The notes: generated by a model from the letters alone, not told the origin. A DNA stretch of 64,000 nt from Pseudomonas oryzihabitans (GCF_014522265.1 NZ_CP017024.1:3854501-3918500); one strand, 5' to 3'. Shown: positions 9,675 through 19,585, counted from the first letter of the stretch. Numbers and translations are program-made.

Positions 9675-10954
9675 CTATCACCTTTCTGTTCCTGGCGCTT
9701 TTCGTCCTGATGTTCATCGGCATTCCGGTTGCCATTTCCCTGGGGCTTTCCGGCGCGCTCACCATCCTGCTGTTCAGCAACGACTCGGTGCGCTCGCTGG
9801 CCATCAAGCTGTTCGAGACCAGCGAGCACTACACCCTGATGGCCATTCCGTTCTTTCTGCTGGCCGGAGCCTTCATGACCACGGGCGGGGTGGCTCATCG
9901 GCTGATCGAGTTCGCCAACGCCTGCGTCGGCCATATCAGGGGTGGATTGGCCATCGCCGCGATCCTGGCCTGCATGCTGTTCGCCGCCCTCTGCGGATCG
10001 TCGCCAGCCACCGTTGCCGCGGTAGGCTCCATCGTCATCGCCGGCATGGTCCGCTCGGGCTACAAGCGCGAATTCGCGGCCGGCATCGTCTGCAATGCCG
10101 GCACCCTGGGGATTCTCATCCCGCCCTCCATCGTCATGGTGGTCTATGCGACGGCCACCGAATCCTCGGTGGGCAAGCTGTTCATGGCGGGGGTGGTGCC
10201 GGGGTTGCTGCTGGGGCTGGTGCTGATGGTGACCATCTACGTCATCGCCCGGATCAAGAATATCCCGGCACTGCCACGCGCGTCCTTCAAGGAGGTGTTG
10301 CGCACCGGTCGCCGTGCCATCTGGGGCCTCATGCTCATCGTGATCATCCTCGGCGGCATCTACTCGGGCATGTTCACCCCCACGGAAGCGGCGGCGGTAT
10401 CGGCGATCTATGCAGCCATCGTCGCGGTCTTCGTGCACAAGGACATGAAGCTGAGAGAGTGCCACCGGGTGCTGATCGATGCAGGCAAGTTGACCGTGGT
10501 GCTGATGTTCATCATCGCCAACGCCATGCTGTTCGCTCATGTACTGACCACCGAGCAGATTCCCCAGTCGATCACGGGTTGGGTCGTGGCCCAGGGGTTC
10601 TCGCCGGTGGAGTTCCTGATCGTGGTGAACATCGTGCTGCTGATCGCGGGCACCTTCATGGAGCCTTCGGCGATCATCCTGATTCTTGCACCTATCCTCT
10701 TCCCAATCGCCGTGCAGCTCGGGATAGATCCGATCCATCTGGGGATCATCATGGTGGTCAACATGGAGATCGGACTGATCACACCGCCGACAGGACTCAA
10801 TCTGTTCGTCACTTCAGCGGTGACCGGGATGCCGCTGACCACCACCATCAAGGCCGTTTCCCCCTGGCTGCTGGTGATGCTCGCCTTCCTCATCCTGGTG
10901 ACCTACGTACCTTATCTGTCCCTGGCCTTGCCGAATTGGTTGGGCATGACCTAA
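9671..10954 (+). CDS. dctM: TRAP transporter large permease (DctM family)
   Basis: Large permease of 427 residues with about 11-12 transmembrane helices; this subunit carries the Na+/solute translocation path. Typical stretches are FMFIGIPVAISLGLSGAL at the N-terminus, AALCGSSPATVAAVGSI near 108-124, GILIPPSIVMV and the C-terminal EIGLITPPTGLNLFV. It is the last gene of the apparent ich-to-dctM transcript and is followed by a hairpin. Confidence 0.88.
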   Translation: MTITFLFLALFVLMFIGIPVAISLGLSGALTILLFSNDSVRSLAIKLFETSEHYTLMAIPFFLLAGAFMTTGGVAHRLIEFANACVGHIRGGLAIAAILACMLFAALCGSSPATVAAVGSIVIAGMVRSGYKREFAAGIVCNAGTLGILIPPSIVMVVYATATESSVGKLFMAGVVPGLLLGLVLMVTIYVIARIKNIPALPRASFKEVLRTGRRAIWGLMLIVIILGGIYSGMFTPTEAAAVSAIYAAIVAVFVHKDMKLRECHRVLIDAGKLTVVLMFIIANAMLFAHVLTTEQIPQSITGWVVAQGFSPVEFLIVVNIVLLIAGTFMEPSAIILILAPILFPIAVQLGIDPIHLGIIMVVNMEIGLITPPTGLNLFVTSAVTGMPLTTTIKAVSPWLLVMLAFLILVTYVPYLSLALPNWLGMT

Positions 10955-10971
10955 GGCAGAGGAGGGTGACT

Positions 10972-11011
10972 GGGTGAAGCGTCCGACGACTTGCGACCGG
11001 ACACTTCATCC
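10972..11011 (+). terminator. hairpin after dctM
   Basis: A 13-bp arm GGGTGAAGCGTCC pairs with GGACACTTCATCC across a 14-nt loop with two imperfect pairs. It starts 17 bp after the dctM stop and no T-tract follows, so it may be a weak or Rho-assisted terminator of the itaconate operon. The rest of the 299-bp gap up to solA contains only the short repeat at 11094. Confidence 0.45.
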
Positions 11012-11093
11012 AGTGGTTGAGGCGGCGCCATGAACAGAACGATCGGCCACGACCGTCGTTGTCGCTCCGCGGCTCCTGAATTGATCCCCGTCC

Positions 11094-11110
11094 AATACCA
11101 CCCCTGTAAA
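11094..11110. repeat. copy 2 of the 17-bp intergenic repeat
   Basis: Identical to the 17-bp core at 1169-1185 and likewise followed by GAGCTG and a TTCGATTCCTCT sequence. It lies about 145 bp before solA. The two copies bracket the itaconate/TRAP locus in the same orientation, so they could be target-site or element remnants, but chance is not excluded. Confidence 0.35.
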
Positions 11111-11253
11111 AACCGAGCTGCCGCCCTTCGATTCCTCTTGCACGAACATGTCATGGAGACGATGACCACCCATCGCTGACTCCGCGCCTGGTCCTGGGCA
11201 GCTCGTCTTGCTAGCGTTCGCTGCTCAATAAGCGAAGAAGGCAGGGGGATAAG

Positions 11254-12423
11254 ATGACCAACGCAACTCATGACGTCATTGTCCTGGGCCTGGGCGCCAT
11301 GGGCGCCGCCACGCTTTACCAACTGGCCAGGCGTGGCGTGAAGGTCGCAGGCATCGATCGCTATGCGCCGCCCCATGAGCTGGGCTCCAGTCACGGCGCG
11401 ACGCGCATTACTCGCCAGGCGGTGGGCGAGGGTGCAGCCTACGTGCCCTTGGCGATCCGCTCGCAGCAACTCTGGCGCGAGCTGGAGGCGGAGAGGAGCG
11501 TCCGGCTGTTCGAGCAATGCGGGGTACTGATCATGACCGCCACCGCGACGGCAACCTCCCATCACGGTCGCCCGGATTTCACCCAGGCCACCCTGGAGCT
11601 GGCGCGCCAGTACGGGATCCCTCATGAGGCCTGGGATGGCGCCGCCATTCGCCAGCGCTTTCCGCAATTCCAGGTAGCGGAAGACGCGCTGGGCTATTTC
11701 GAACCTGGTGGGGGTTACCTCTATCCGGAAGCCTGTATCCAGGCGCAACTGGACGGCGCGCGTGAGCGGGGTGCCCGGATCCATACCGATACCGTCATCG
11801 AACGGCTGGAGACGGACGAGCAGGGCGTACTGCTGCATTCGGCACAAGGTCGCTGGCGGGCGAAGCGGGTCATCGTCGCCGCCGGCATGTGGAGCGCTGA
11901 ATTGCTGGGCGCACCTTTCGACCGGCTGCTGCGGGTCTGCCGTCAGACCCTGCACTGGTTCGAAGTCGCCAGGCCCGAACTGTTTCCGGCGGATTCACCG
12001 AGCTTCATCCTCGCCCATGGCAGTGGCGACAGCGATCTTTTCTACGGCTTTCCTCCTCTGCCTGGCGAAAATGCCGTGAAGGTCGCCACGGAACAATACC
12101 AGAATAATACCACCCCTAGTGGGATCGAGAGATCCCTTCATCCTGAAGAATCGAGCAGGCTGTTCAGTGATCAGGTGGGAAGGTGGGTTGACGGTCTTTC
12201 AGACCGGGCGGTACGCAGCGCGGTCTGCGCTTACACCGTGACGTCCGACTTCGGCTTCATCGTCGACGAGCATCCGGCGCTGCCGGGCGTGACCGTAGTG
12301 AGTGCCTGTTCGGGACATGGCTTCAAGCATTCGGCCGCGCTGGGCGAGGCGCTCGCCCAGCGCGTGACCACCGGGCGCAGCGACATCGATCTCGGCAGCT
12401 TCAGCCTGGCGCGATTCGGCTAG
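11254..12423 (+). CDS. solA: monomeric sarcosine / N-methyl-amino-acid oxidase
   Basis: Flavoprotein of 389 residues in the MSOX/N-methyltryptophan oxidase family: Rossmann GLGAMG at 12-17, C325 in CAYT (the Cys that binds FAD covalently in this family) and K358 in SGHGFKHS, the oxygen-activating lysine. It oxidises N-methyl groups of sarcosine, pipecolate or N-methyltryptophan-like substrates with release of H2O2. GGGGG precedes the ATG. The symbol is for the family; the true substrate is open. Its end overlaps the ion-channel gene of the opposite strand by 4 bp. Confidence 0.8.
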   Translation: MTNATHDVIVLGLGAMGAATLYQLARRGVKVAGIDRYAPPHELGSSHGATRITRQAVGEGAAYVPLAIRSQQLWRELEAERSVRLFEQCGVLIMTATATATSHHGRPDFTQATLELARQYGIPHEAWDGAAIRQRFPQFQVAEDALGYFEPGGGYLYPEACIQAQLDGARERGARIHTDTVIERLETDEQGVLLHSAQGRWRAKRVIVAAGMWSAELLGAPFDRLLRVCRQTLHWFEVARPELFPADSPSFILAHGSGDSDLFYGFPPLPGENAVKVATEQYQNNTTPSGIERSLHPEESSRLFSDQVGRWVDGLSDRAVRSAVCAYTVTSDFGFIVDEHPALPGVTVVSACSGHGFKHSAALGEALAQRVTTGRSDIDLGSFSLARFG

Positions 12424-13076
12424 CGGCTGCGCACCGTCAGGGTGACCAGCCGGGTCACTACCAGGGCGATGTACATGACACCGGAGAACTGGCCGAGCAT
12501 GACCAGCGAGCGCGCCATCGGCTTGATCGGGTAGATATCGCTCAGGCCGACGCCGGAGAGGATCGCGAAGCTGACGTAGAGCAGCTCGGTCCAGGTGCGT
12601 GCGGCCAGGGGATCGTTGGCGGCGGTGAAGCTGTTGGGCTGCAGGATCTGACAGGCCGAGTAGGCATGGGCGAAGGCCCAGGCCAGCAGGGTGAAGGTCG
12701 CACCCACGGCGAAGAGTTCATCGGTGGTCGCTCGCTGGTCTTCCATCATGTAGGCGATGAGACTGCCCGCGGCATAGAAGTAGAAGATCGCATCGAGGAT
12801 GGCCAGGGATACCACCAGGTGGCGATTGCCCTGCCACTCCACCAGTACCGTGAGCACCAAGATGCAGCCGGCGAGAATGAACCCCAGCCACTGGATGGTC
12901 GGGCTCCGTCGCACCATGCGCAGGGCGGTGGCGAGGACGATGATGCCGAAGGCACCGATGATGGCGCGCCCATGTTCTTCCTGCTCCACGAAGGGGTAGA
13001 GCAGCAGCCCGAGCAACTGGATGAACAGCAGGTTGGCGGAGGGGTAACGGACCAGGTAGTGCAGCGGACTCTTCAT
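12420..13076 (-). CDS. two-pore-domain-type (Ion_trans_2) ion channel family protein
   Basis: Membrane protein of 218 residues with five or six hydrophobic helices. Near residue 175-183 it carries SFAILSGVGLSDIYP, which resembles the pore loop TVGYGDIYP of 2-TM potassium channels but with GVGLSD in place of GYGD. It is probably a cation channel or a relative with altered selectivity; function in Pseudomonas is uncharacterised. ATG start after a short leader, no operon partner. Confidence 0.65.
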   Translation of the reverse strand: MKSPLHYLVRYPSANLLFIQLLGLLLYPFVEQEEHGRAIIGAFGIIVLATALRMVRRSPTIQWLGFILAGCILVLTVLVEWQGNRHLVVSLAILDAIFYFYAAGSLIAYMMEDQRATTDELFAVGATFTLLAWAFAHAYSACQILQPNSFTAANDPLAARTWTELLYVSFAILSGVGLSDIYPIKPMARSLVMLGQFSGVMYIALVVTRLVTLTVRSR

Positions 13077-13116
13077 CGCGACTCGGCGAAAGGCTCAGGG
13101 GCGGCCAGCGTAGCGG

Positions 13117-13157
13117 GTGGCGAAGCGCTTCGCCACGGGAGCCTCGTGCTCCCGTGG
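13117..13157. repeat. overlapping perfect palindrome and hairpin (REP-like)
   Basis: GTGGCGAAGCGCTTCGCCAC at 13117-13136 is a perfect 20-bp palindrome. It shares its last bases with a second hairpin, CCACGGGAGC / GCTCCCGTGG (13133-13157, loop CTCGT). The two structures compete for the CCAC shared between them. They lie between two minus-strand genes, just after the fsr stop, and probably work as a terminator or REP-type element. Confidence 0.6.
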
Positions 13158-13165
13158 CGCGGACC

Positions 13166-14398
13166 TCAGGCCGCCTTGCGGCGAGTGGAGGGCAGCAGGA
13201 TGGTCAGGACACCCAGCAGCGGCATGTAGGAGCACAGCTGGTAGACGTATTCGATGCCGCGATGGTCAGCGAGATTGCCCAGCCCCGCGGCGGCAATGGC
13301 GCTGACGCCGAACATCAGGCCGAAGAAGATCCCGGCGATCATGCCCACGTTGCCCGGTACCAGCTCCTGGGCATAGACCACGATGGCCGAGAAGGCCGAA
13401 GCCAGGATGAAGCCGATGATGACGCTGAGCACACTGGTCCAGAACAGGTCGACATAGGGCAGGGCGAGGGTGAAGGGCGCCGCGCCCAGGATCGAGAACC
13501 AGATGACCGCCTTGCGGCCGATGCGATCGCCGATGGGGCCACCGAAGAAGGTTCCGGCCGCGACCGCACCCAGGAAGAGAAAGAGGTGCAGCTGGGAGCT
13601 GGCCACCGAGAGGCCGAAACGCTCGATGAGATAGAAGGTGAAGTAGCTGGTGATGCTGGCCATGTAGATGTACTTGGAGAACACCAGCAGCGCCAGCACG
13701 ATCAGCGCGAAGGTCACCTGGCCGCGCGACAGGCCGTGGCTGACTGCGGCGGCCTTGCGACCCTTGGCGCTACGCAGGTGGTTGCGATACCAGCGCGACA
13801 GTCCGTACTGCACGCCGATGGCGAACAGCGCGAAGAGCGCGAACCAGGCGACATGAGTCTGACCGTAGGGAATGACGATGGCTGCCGCCAGCAGGGGGCC
13901 GATGGCGGTGCCGGCGTTGCCGCCGACCTGGAAGGTGGATTGCGCCAGGCCGAAGCGTCCCCCCGACGCCAGGCGGGCTACCCGCGAGGTTTCCGGGTGA
14001 AAGGTCGAGGAACCGACGCCGATCAGCGCCGAAGCGGCCAGGATCGCGGGAAAACTGCCGACAAAGGCGAGCAGCAGTACGCCAATCAGGGTACAGACCA
14101 TGCCGGCGGGCAGCAGATAGGGTTTAGGATGGCGGTCGGTATGGAAGCCGATCCAGGGTTGCAGCAGGGAGGCGGTGATCTGGAAAGCCAGGGTGATCAG
14201 GCCGATCTGGGTAAAAGTAAGACCATAACTGTCCTTGAGCATTGGATAGATCGAGGGCAGGACGGATTGGATCAGGTCGTTGATGAGGTGGGCCAGCGCA
14301 CAGGAGGCCAGGATCCCCGCGACCATCGGCGAGGCGCCGGCCAGGGCGGCGGGGGAATTTTCGCCAGGAACGGCTGGCGTGGCAGAGGAAACGGCCAT
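13166..14398 (-). CDS. fsr: MFS efflux transporter, fosmidomycin-resistance type
   Basis: Twelve-helix major facilitator of 410 residues. The first half (LAHLINDLIQSVLPSIYP, then IGVGSSTFHPE, and FQVGGNAGTAIGPL) is diagnostic of the Fsr branch, which exports fosmidomycin and similar compounds in E. coli. It is divergent from the MarR/OhrR-like gene with a 179-bp shared upstream region, so that regulator could control it. Physiological substrate unknown. Confidence 0.83.
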   Translation of the reverse strand: MAVSSATPAVPGENSPAALAGASPMVAGILASCALAHLINDLIQSVLPSIYPMLKDSYGLTFTQIGLITLAFQITASLLQPWIGFHTDRHPKPYLLPAGMVCTLIGVLLLAFVGSFPAILAASALIGVGSSTFHPETSRVARLASGGRFGLAQSTFQVGGNAGTAIGPLLAAAIVIPYGQTHVAWFALFALFAIGVQYGLSRWYRNHLRSAKGRKAAAVSHGLSRGQVTFALIVLALLVFSKYIYMASITSYFTFYLIERFGLSVASSQLHLFLFLGAVAAGTFFGGPIGDRIGRKAVIWFSILGAAPFTLALPYVDLFWTSVLSVIIGFILASAFSAIVVYAQELVPGNVGMIAGIFFGLMFGVSAIAAAGLGNLADHRGIEYVYQLCSYMPLLGVLTILLPSTRRKAA

Positions 14399-14577
14399 GC
14401 AGGTATTACCCTTATTATTTATGTCCAGCCGCTCACTGTGGCATCCTGTGGTATCGGAATCCAGTGCCAGTTACCGGATGTTTCCGGCAACCGACCCCAC
14501 GTCACCCGGGTGCTTGACCTGGCTGGGGATAGATCGCACCTTCCACTCTTTTCACGCTTTTTGTAATGGCAGATCCC

Positions 14578-15029
14578 ATGACAGCCAAAGATCCACTGCT
14601 CCTCGACCAGCAACTCTGCTTTTCCCTGTACTCGGCTTCGCTGGCGATGACGCAACTCTACAAGCCCCTGCTGGAGAGCATGGGCCTGACCTTCCCGCAG
14701 TACCTGATCATGCTGGTGCTCTGGGAGCATGACGGCCTCACGCTCAAGGAATTGTCCAATCGGCTGCGGCAGGATTCCGGTGCCCTGACCCCGTGGTCAA
14801 GCGCCTCGAGGCCGCCGGGCTGGTCACGCGCCGTCGCAGTGCCGAAGACGAGCGCAACCTGTCGATAGAACTGACGCCCGCGGGTCGCGCGCTGCGCGAT
14901 CAGGCCAATGGGGTCAACAGCCGGGTGCGGCAGGTCTGCGCCCTGGGCGATGCGGGCCTGGATGATCTGCGCGAGACCCTGGTCATGCTGCGCACTCGTC
15001 TGGACGAGGAAGGCAACCCGACGTCCTGA
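14578..15029 (+). pseudogene. OhrR-like MarR regulator, frameshifted
   Basis: The first frame encodes the OhrR N-terminus with the peroxide-sensing Cys (C14 in QQLCFSLYSASLAMT) and the HTH up to DSGALTP. The remainder (VKRLEAAGLVTRRRS, DERN wing and dimerisation helix) continues in the +1 frame. Adding one C to the CCCC run at 14789-14792 restores LTPVVKRLE and a normal protein of about 150 residues. So this is either a recent one-base loss or a sequencing error. OhrR represses ohr and is inactivated by organic hydroperoxides; no ohr gene lies nearby. The divergent neighbour is fsr. An in-frame ATG 12 bp upstream is an alternative start. Confidence 0.75.
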
Positions 15030-15079
15030 ACCAACCGGGTACGAGCGGTTCCCATGGCTACAGTCGCCGGGGAATTCGC

Positions 15080-15346
15080 ATGACCTTCAAGTACCAGCCT
15101 GACCAGGATTATCTGCTCGTGGATCTCACCAGCGGGCGCACTGCGGGCAAGCTGCTGCAGGGCGAATTGCATATCGCCGAAAGCTGCCAGGGGGAAGATC
15201 CCCGGACCTATGCCCAGTTGCTCGACGAAAAAACGCTGCGCAGCACCCTGGGCGACGAGGTCGGGCAGCGTGAGGGCGATATCCTTACCCTGCGTCGCAC
15301 CGGCATCAGGTTGCGCCTGGTACCCCTGGAAATTGCCTGCGACTAG
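15080..15346 (+). CDS. small hypothetical protein
   Basis: A soluble 88-residue protein without signal or membrane segments, starting MTFKYQPDQDYLLVDL. It is rich in charged residues with no motif I recognise. It follows the OhrR-like gene by 50 bp on the same strand and converges on an MFS gene with a 4-bp overlap, so it may be co-transcribed with the regulator. Codon usage fits the neighbours, which supports it as real. Confidence 0.55.
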   Translation: MTFKYQPDQDYLLVDLTSGRTAGKLLQGELHIAESCQGEDPRTYAQLLDEKTLRSTLGDEVGQREGDILTLRRTGIRLRLVPLEIACD

Positions 15347-16533
15347 GCGTCGCGACGGCTGAGGATCGCCCTGAACAACCAGGCGACCAGTGCCACGTTG
15401 ATCAGCGCCAGCAGGCAGAGCAGACCCAGCACCGCCTGGGGGCCATGGTGTTCCAGGACATAGCCACAGAGCAGGGGCGTGGCGGCCTGGCCGAGCAATG
15501 CCGGGCGCGCCATGCGGCCGAGGATGGTGGCGTATTCCGCCGGACTCCAGAGCGCCAGCGGCAGGGCGCCACGAATGATGGCCCTCAGGCCATTGCCTGC
15601 GCCGAAGATCACCAGACCCACGACCGTCACCCAGACCAGGCTGGGCCCCAGGGTGACCAGCAGCAGGCCGGCGGCCGTGCAGACCACCGAGGCCAGGGCC
15701 GTCCACAGCGGATGGCCGTTGCGGTTGAGCAGGTCGATGATCCGTGAGGCGACCTGACTTGGCCCCAGGCAGGCGCTCAGCGCCACGGCGCTGGCCAGGC
15801 TGTAGCCGATCCCCTGCAGCAGGGTAATCAGCTGGACGGAGATGGCTGTCATCAGCACCGCGCCCAGGGTGAAGAGGGCAGTGAGTACGATGTACAGGGT
15901 GCGATCAACCGGTACTGCCGGTGCCGTCTGGTTGGGCCGCGGCGCTTGGGTGGCGAGGACCGGCGCGGGCAGGGCGCGTCGATACAGGGGCCAGATCGTC
16001 AGCAACAGGACTGCCGCATAGACCAGGCAGGCACCGCGCCAGCCCAGATGACTCACCATGAAGGCGGCGACGGGCCAGGTAATGGCGGTGCAGAAGCCGG
16101 AGACCAGGGTGATGCCGCTGATCGCCGAGCGGGCCTGGGTGCCGTAGCAGGTGCCCAGGGTCGCGAACAATGCATCGTACAGACCCGCGGCCATGCCGAT
16201 TCCCATCACCACCCAGGCGAGCAGGAACAGCGGCAGATGCTGGGCGCTGGCCATCAGGGTCAGCCCGGCGGCCACCCCCAGACCGCTCAGCGACAGCAGC
16301 GTGCGGCCGCCCTGGCGGGCGATCAGGCGGCCACACGCCGGTGCGAGCAGGCCGGAGACCAGGACGCCGAGCGAAAGACCGCCATAGACCCATTGCCGGG
16401 ACCAGCCGGTCTCCTGTACCACCGGATCGGCCAGCACCGCGAGAATGAAAAAGGAGCCACCCCAGACGAGGATCTGGGCGATGCCGAGCAGCAGGATCTG
16501 TAAAGGCGAAGCCTTGGCGACAGGGGTAGTCAT
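15343..16533 (-). CDS. MFS transporter
   Basis: A 396-residue protein with twelve predicted helices and the MFS loop between helices 2 and 3 (GRLIARQGGRTLL). The central loop is Pro-rich (APRPNQTAPAVPVD). It resembles the YbfB/OxlT-like group, but the transported compound cannot be deduced. It is divergent from the chemoreceptor with a 162-bp gap that would hold both promoters. Confidence 0.75.
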   Translation of the reverse strand: MTTPVAKASPLQILLLGIAQILVWGGSFFILAVLADPVVQETGWSRQWVYGGLSLGVLVSGLLAPACGRLIARQGGRTLLSLSGLGVAAGLTLMASAQHLPLFLLAWVVMGIGMAAGLYDALFATLGTCYGTQARSAISGITLVSGFCTAITWPVAAFMVSHLGWRGACLVYAAVLLLTIWPLYRRALPAPVLATQAPRPNQTAPAVPVDRTLYIVLTALFTLGAVLMTAISVQLITLLQGIGYSLASAVALSACLGPSQVASRIIDLLNRNGHPLWTALASVVCTAAGLLLVTLGPSLVWVTVVGLVIFGAGNGLRAIIRGALPLALWSPAEYATILGRMARPALLGQAATPLLCGYVLEHHGPQAVLGLLCLLALINVALVAWLFRAILSRRDA

Positions 16534-16695
16534 GACAGCGTCGGACAGGATGGCGAATAGATGGGGCGGACCTTAGCCCCAGTTTCCTTTCGCCGCAATC
16601 GTCTGATTTTTTCGGGCAATGGCATTTTGTAATCAGCTCGACATCTGGCTTGCCTAGGCTGCTGTGCTTGACCGTCTTCCTGCAGTGACGCCTCC

Positions 16696-18366
16696 ATGCT
16701 TCGGATCCTCGCGCCCCTTCGCCGCCTTTCCCGCCGTTCCTGGTTGAGAGCTCTCAAGACCGGCCCGCGGATGCTGTTCTCCTTTACCTTCGCCGCCGTG
16801 CTGCTCGCCGGATTGGGCAGTTTTTCGCTATGGGAGATGCAGCAGCTGCGCCGTCAGGCCCTGAGCATGGAGCAGGACTGGTTACCCAGTATCGCCATCG
16901 CCGATTCCCTGGCGATCAACCTCGGCAAGTTGCGCAACCAGGCCTCGGTGGTGCTGCTCAATGCTGAGGATCCAGGCGCCGTGGCCATGAGCCGGGTCAC
17001 CCTGGAGCAACTGGTCAACGAAACCGATCAGCTGTTCCGGGACTATGCGCCGGTCGTCACCGATGCGACCGAAGGGGATTCGATCAAGGCCCTGCACGAA
17101 GCCTATCTGCCTTTCGTGGAAGGCCTGCGCGAAGAGGTGCGCCTGATCGAGCAGCAGCAGATCCCGGCCGCGCGGATGCAACTGGATACCGTGGTGGGCC
17201 TCAAGGGCGATCTGATGGACATGCAAGTGCAACTGCTGCGCGAATTGAACAAGCAGGGCGCGGCCCAGGCCAAGGAGGTGGCGAACGTCCAGTTCCTGCA
17301 GGCCCGCGCCATCGTCTGGTCGGTCATTGGCGGCGCCATTCTGCTGCTGCTGCTCCTGGCCTGGCGACTGACCCGTAGCGTGGTGCAGCCGCTGCGCCAG
17401 GCGCTGGACATCTCCGGCGGCATCGCCGCGGGTGATCTGCGGCAGAACATCCAGCCCCAGGGGCGCGACGAGGCAGCCATGCTGCTGCTGGCGCTGGAGC
17501 GTATGCAGGGCAATCTGCGCGAGGTGCTGGCCCATACCGGCAATGCCTCGGAGCAACTGGCCTCGGCCTCGACCCAGGTGAGTGCCGTGATGGATGAAAG
17601 CTGCCGCAATCTGGAGCAGCAGACGACCGATATCCAGCATGCGGCCAATGCCGTCACCCAGCTCAATCAGGCGGTCCAGGCGGTATGCGAGCACGCGACT
17701 TCCACCTCCGCCGAATCGCAGCGCTGCGTCGATCAGGCCAAGCAGGGGCAGACGCAGGTCCGCCAGACGCTGGCCGCCATCACCCAGCTGGTGGGCAACG
17801 TGGACGAGGCGGCCAACCAGGCTGGCCAGCTGGCCGAGCAATCCAAGGGCATCGGCAAGATGCTCGATGTCATCCGCAACGTCGCCGAGCAGACCAACCT
17901 GCTGGCGCTCAACGCCGCCATCGAGGCAGCCCGTGCCGGGGATGCCGGACGCGGCTTCGCCGTGGTGGCCGACGAGGTGCGGGGCCTGGCCCGCCGCACG
18001 GGCGACTCCACCCGTGAGATCGAAGGCCTGATCGATGGCATGCAGCAGGTCAGCGAGAAGACGGTGACTGCCCTGGATCAGAGTCGACTCCAGGCCAGCC
18101 ATACCCGCGACCAAGCCCAGGCGACCTGGCAGGTGCTGGAAGGCATCACTCAGGCCATCACCGCCATCGGCCAGCGCAACGACGCCATCGCCGCGGCCAC
18201 CGAAGAGCAGACGGCCACCACGGCGGCGGTCGATCGCAACCTGACGCTGATCCGCGACGCGGCGACCCAGACCGCCGCCGGCGCCCAGCAGACCAGTGCC
18301 AGCAGCCAGCAGCTTTCCGCCCTGGCCGCCGATCTGCACGGCGCCCTGCAGCGCTTCGTGGTCTAG
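16696..18366 (+). CDS. methyl-accepting chemotaxis protein
   Basis: Transmembrane chemoreceptor of 556 residues: TM1 about 27-47, a periplasmic four-helix-bundle (4HB_MCP) sensor to about 205, TM2 about 208-225, HAMP, and a cytoplasmic signalling domain. The hairpin tip ([18 protein letters not shown]) is fully conserved, so it should couple to CheA/CheW. No pentapeptide for CheR/CheB docking is seen at the C-terminus (ends LQRFVV). An in-frame ATG at 16771 is the alternative start. Ligand unknown. Confidence 0.88.
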   Translation: MLRILAPLRRLSRRSWLRALKTGPRMLFSFTFAAVLLAGLGSFSLWEMQQLRRQALSMEQDWLPSIAIADSLAINLGKLRNQASVVLLNAEDPGAVAMSRVTLEQLVNETDQLFRDYAPVVTDATEGDSIKALHEAYLPFVEGLREEVRLIEQQQIPAARMQLDTVVGLKGDLMDMQVQLLRELNKQGAAQAKEVANVQFLQARAIVWSVIGGAILLLLLLAWRLTRSVVQPLRQALDISGGIAAGDLRQNIQPQGRDEAAMLLLALERMQGNLREVLAHTGNASEQLASASTQVSAVMDESCRNLEQQTTDIQHAANAVTQLNQAVQAVCEHATSTSAESQRCVDQAKQGQTQVRQTLAAITQLVGNVDEAANQAGQLAEQSKGIGKMLDVIRNVAEQTNLLALNAAIEAARAGDAGRGFAVVADEVRGLARRTGDSTREIEGLIDGMQQVSEKTVTALDQSRLQASHTRDQAQATWQVLEGITQAITAIGQRNDAIAAATEEQTATTAAVDRNLTLIRDAATQTAAGAQQTSASSQQLSALAADLHGALQRFVV

Positions 18367-18379
18367 GACGGGCGGGATC

Positions 18380-19411
18380 TCAGGCCGCCAGCATCACCCG
18401 ATCGCGACCTTCCTGCTTGCCACGGTAGAGCGCCTGGTCGGCGCGCTCCAAGGCGCTGGCGAAGGCTTCGCAATCGCGAATCTCGCACACCGCCAGGGTC
18501 GCCGTGACCCGCGCGGGACCACGTTCGAGGGACTGGGTGACATCGGTCAGGCGCTGGCGGATGCGTTCCGCCACGCCCCAGGCCACTTCGGTCCGCGCCT
18601 GGGGCAGCAGCACCAGGAATTCCTCGCCGCCCCAGCGCGCCGCCAGATCCGAATGGCGCACCTCGCGGCGGATGACGTCGGCGATGCCCTGCAGCACCAG
18701 ATCGCCGCAATCGTGGCCGAAGCGATCGTTGATGTGCTTGAAGTGATCCACGTCGAAGAGGATGAGGCTGCCGGTCACGCCACTGTGCTGGTCGGCCTGG
18801 TCGAGAATCCGCCGGCGGTTGTAGAGGTTGGTGAGGCTGTCGTGGCTGGCGGAATGCAGCAGGTCCAGCTGCATCTTGGTGCTGTGGTGGAAGGAGGCGC
18901 CGGTGCCGTAGAGCAGCAACCCCAGGGCGCTGATGATATTGATCGTGCCGAACAGCTTCATCGCCAGGGGCGCGAGGGTAGCGGGTGGGTGCAACAGATA
19001 GCCGCCCGCCAGGGTCACCAGGATGCCGGTGACCAGCACCAGATGACGGATCGGCGCGGTGCGGTAGTTGTAGATGACGATCGGCAGGATGCACAGCACG
19101 TAGTAGTGGAAGTTGCTGTCCCAACCGAGTTGCCAGGTGGCGAGCCAGGCGTGGGCGACGATCTCGCAACTCATGGTCAGGCTGGCGATGCGATAACGGC
19201 GCTGGCGCAGGGCGGCCAGGCAGCCCAAGTAGGCCGCGATGCTGAGCACGTTGGCCCAGGCCATCAGGATCTGGTCGAGCAGGACGAAAATGACCAGCAG
19301 CGCCACATGAATGGCCATGGCCGCCTGAACCACGGGTTTGGCGACTTGCCAGAATTTGCCCAGGGAGTCGTTGAGAGCCTGGTTGCGATCACGATAGGAA
19401 AGAGCAGTCAT
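18380..19411 (-). CDS. membrane diguanylate cyclase (GGDEF)
   Basis: A 343-residue protein with about five N-terminal membrane helices (residues 25-175) and a GGDEF domain from about 185. The active-site loop is GGEEF at 261-265 and the inhibitory I-site RHSD (RxxD) lies at 252-255, so active c-di-GMP synthesis with product feedback is expected. No EAL domain is present. It is convergent with the chemoreceptor 13 bp away, so the two may share chemosensory/biofilm context. The 174-bp upstream gap shows no gene. Confidence 0.87.
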   Translation of the reverse strand: MTALSYRDRNQALNDSLGKFWQVAKPVVQAAMAIHVALLVIFVLLDQILMAWANVLSIAAYLGCLAALRQRRYRIASLTMSCEIVAHAWLATWQLGWDSNFHYYVLCILPIVIYNYRTAPIRHLVLVTGILVTLAGGYLLHPPATLAPLAMKLFGTINIISALGLLLYGTGASFHHSTKMQLDLLHSASHDSLTNLYNRRRILDQADQHSGVTGSLILFDVDHFKHINDRFGHDCGDLVLQGIADVIRREVRHSDLAARWGGEEFLVLLPQARTEVAWGVAERIRQRLTDVTQSLERGPARVTATLAVCEIRDCEAFASALERADQALYRGKQEGRDRVMLAA

Positions 19412-19585
19412 GAAGAGGTCACCAGAAAGCAGTGCGCCAATGATAAACGCGCTAACAGTAAGCTTAATGGCAAACGGCCAGTCCGGGTGATCCTTTAGCC
19501 GAATGGAGGCTGGAACGGATCGAGTGGAGCGCTGCCGCGACCATCGGCGCTCCCGACTGCGATGCTGTGCCCGGATTCGTCCGCG

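Noticed and set aside
9604-10977. Long plus-strand open frame overlapping dctM
   Set aside because: It is the second frame of the DctM gene: His/Arg-rich, without any recognisable domain, and dctM itself is certain.
12103-12117. AATAATACCACCCCT inside solA, matching 15 bp of the repeat at 1166-1180
   Set aside because: It encodes a plausible part of the oxidase, has none of the flanking similarity of the other two copies, and a 15-bp match is expected by chance in a window this size.
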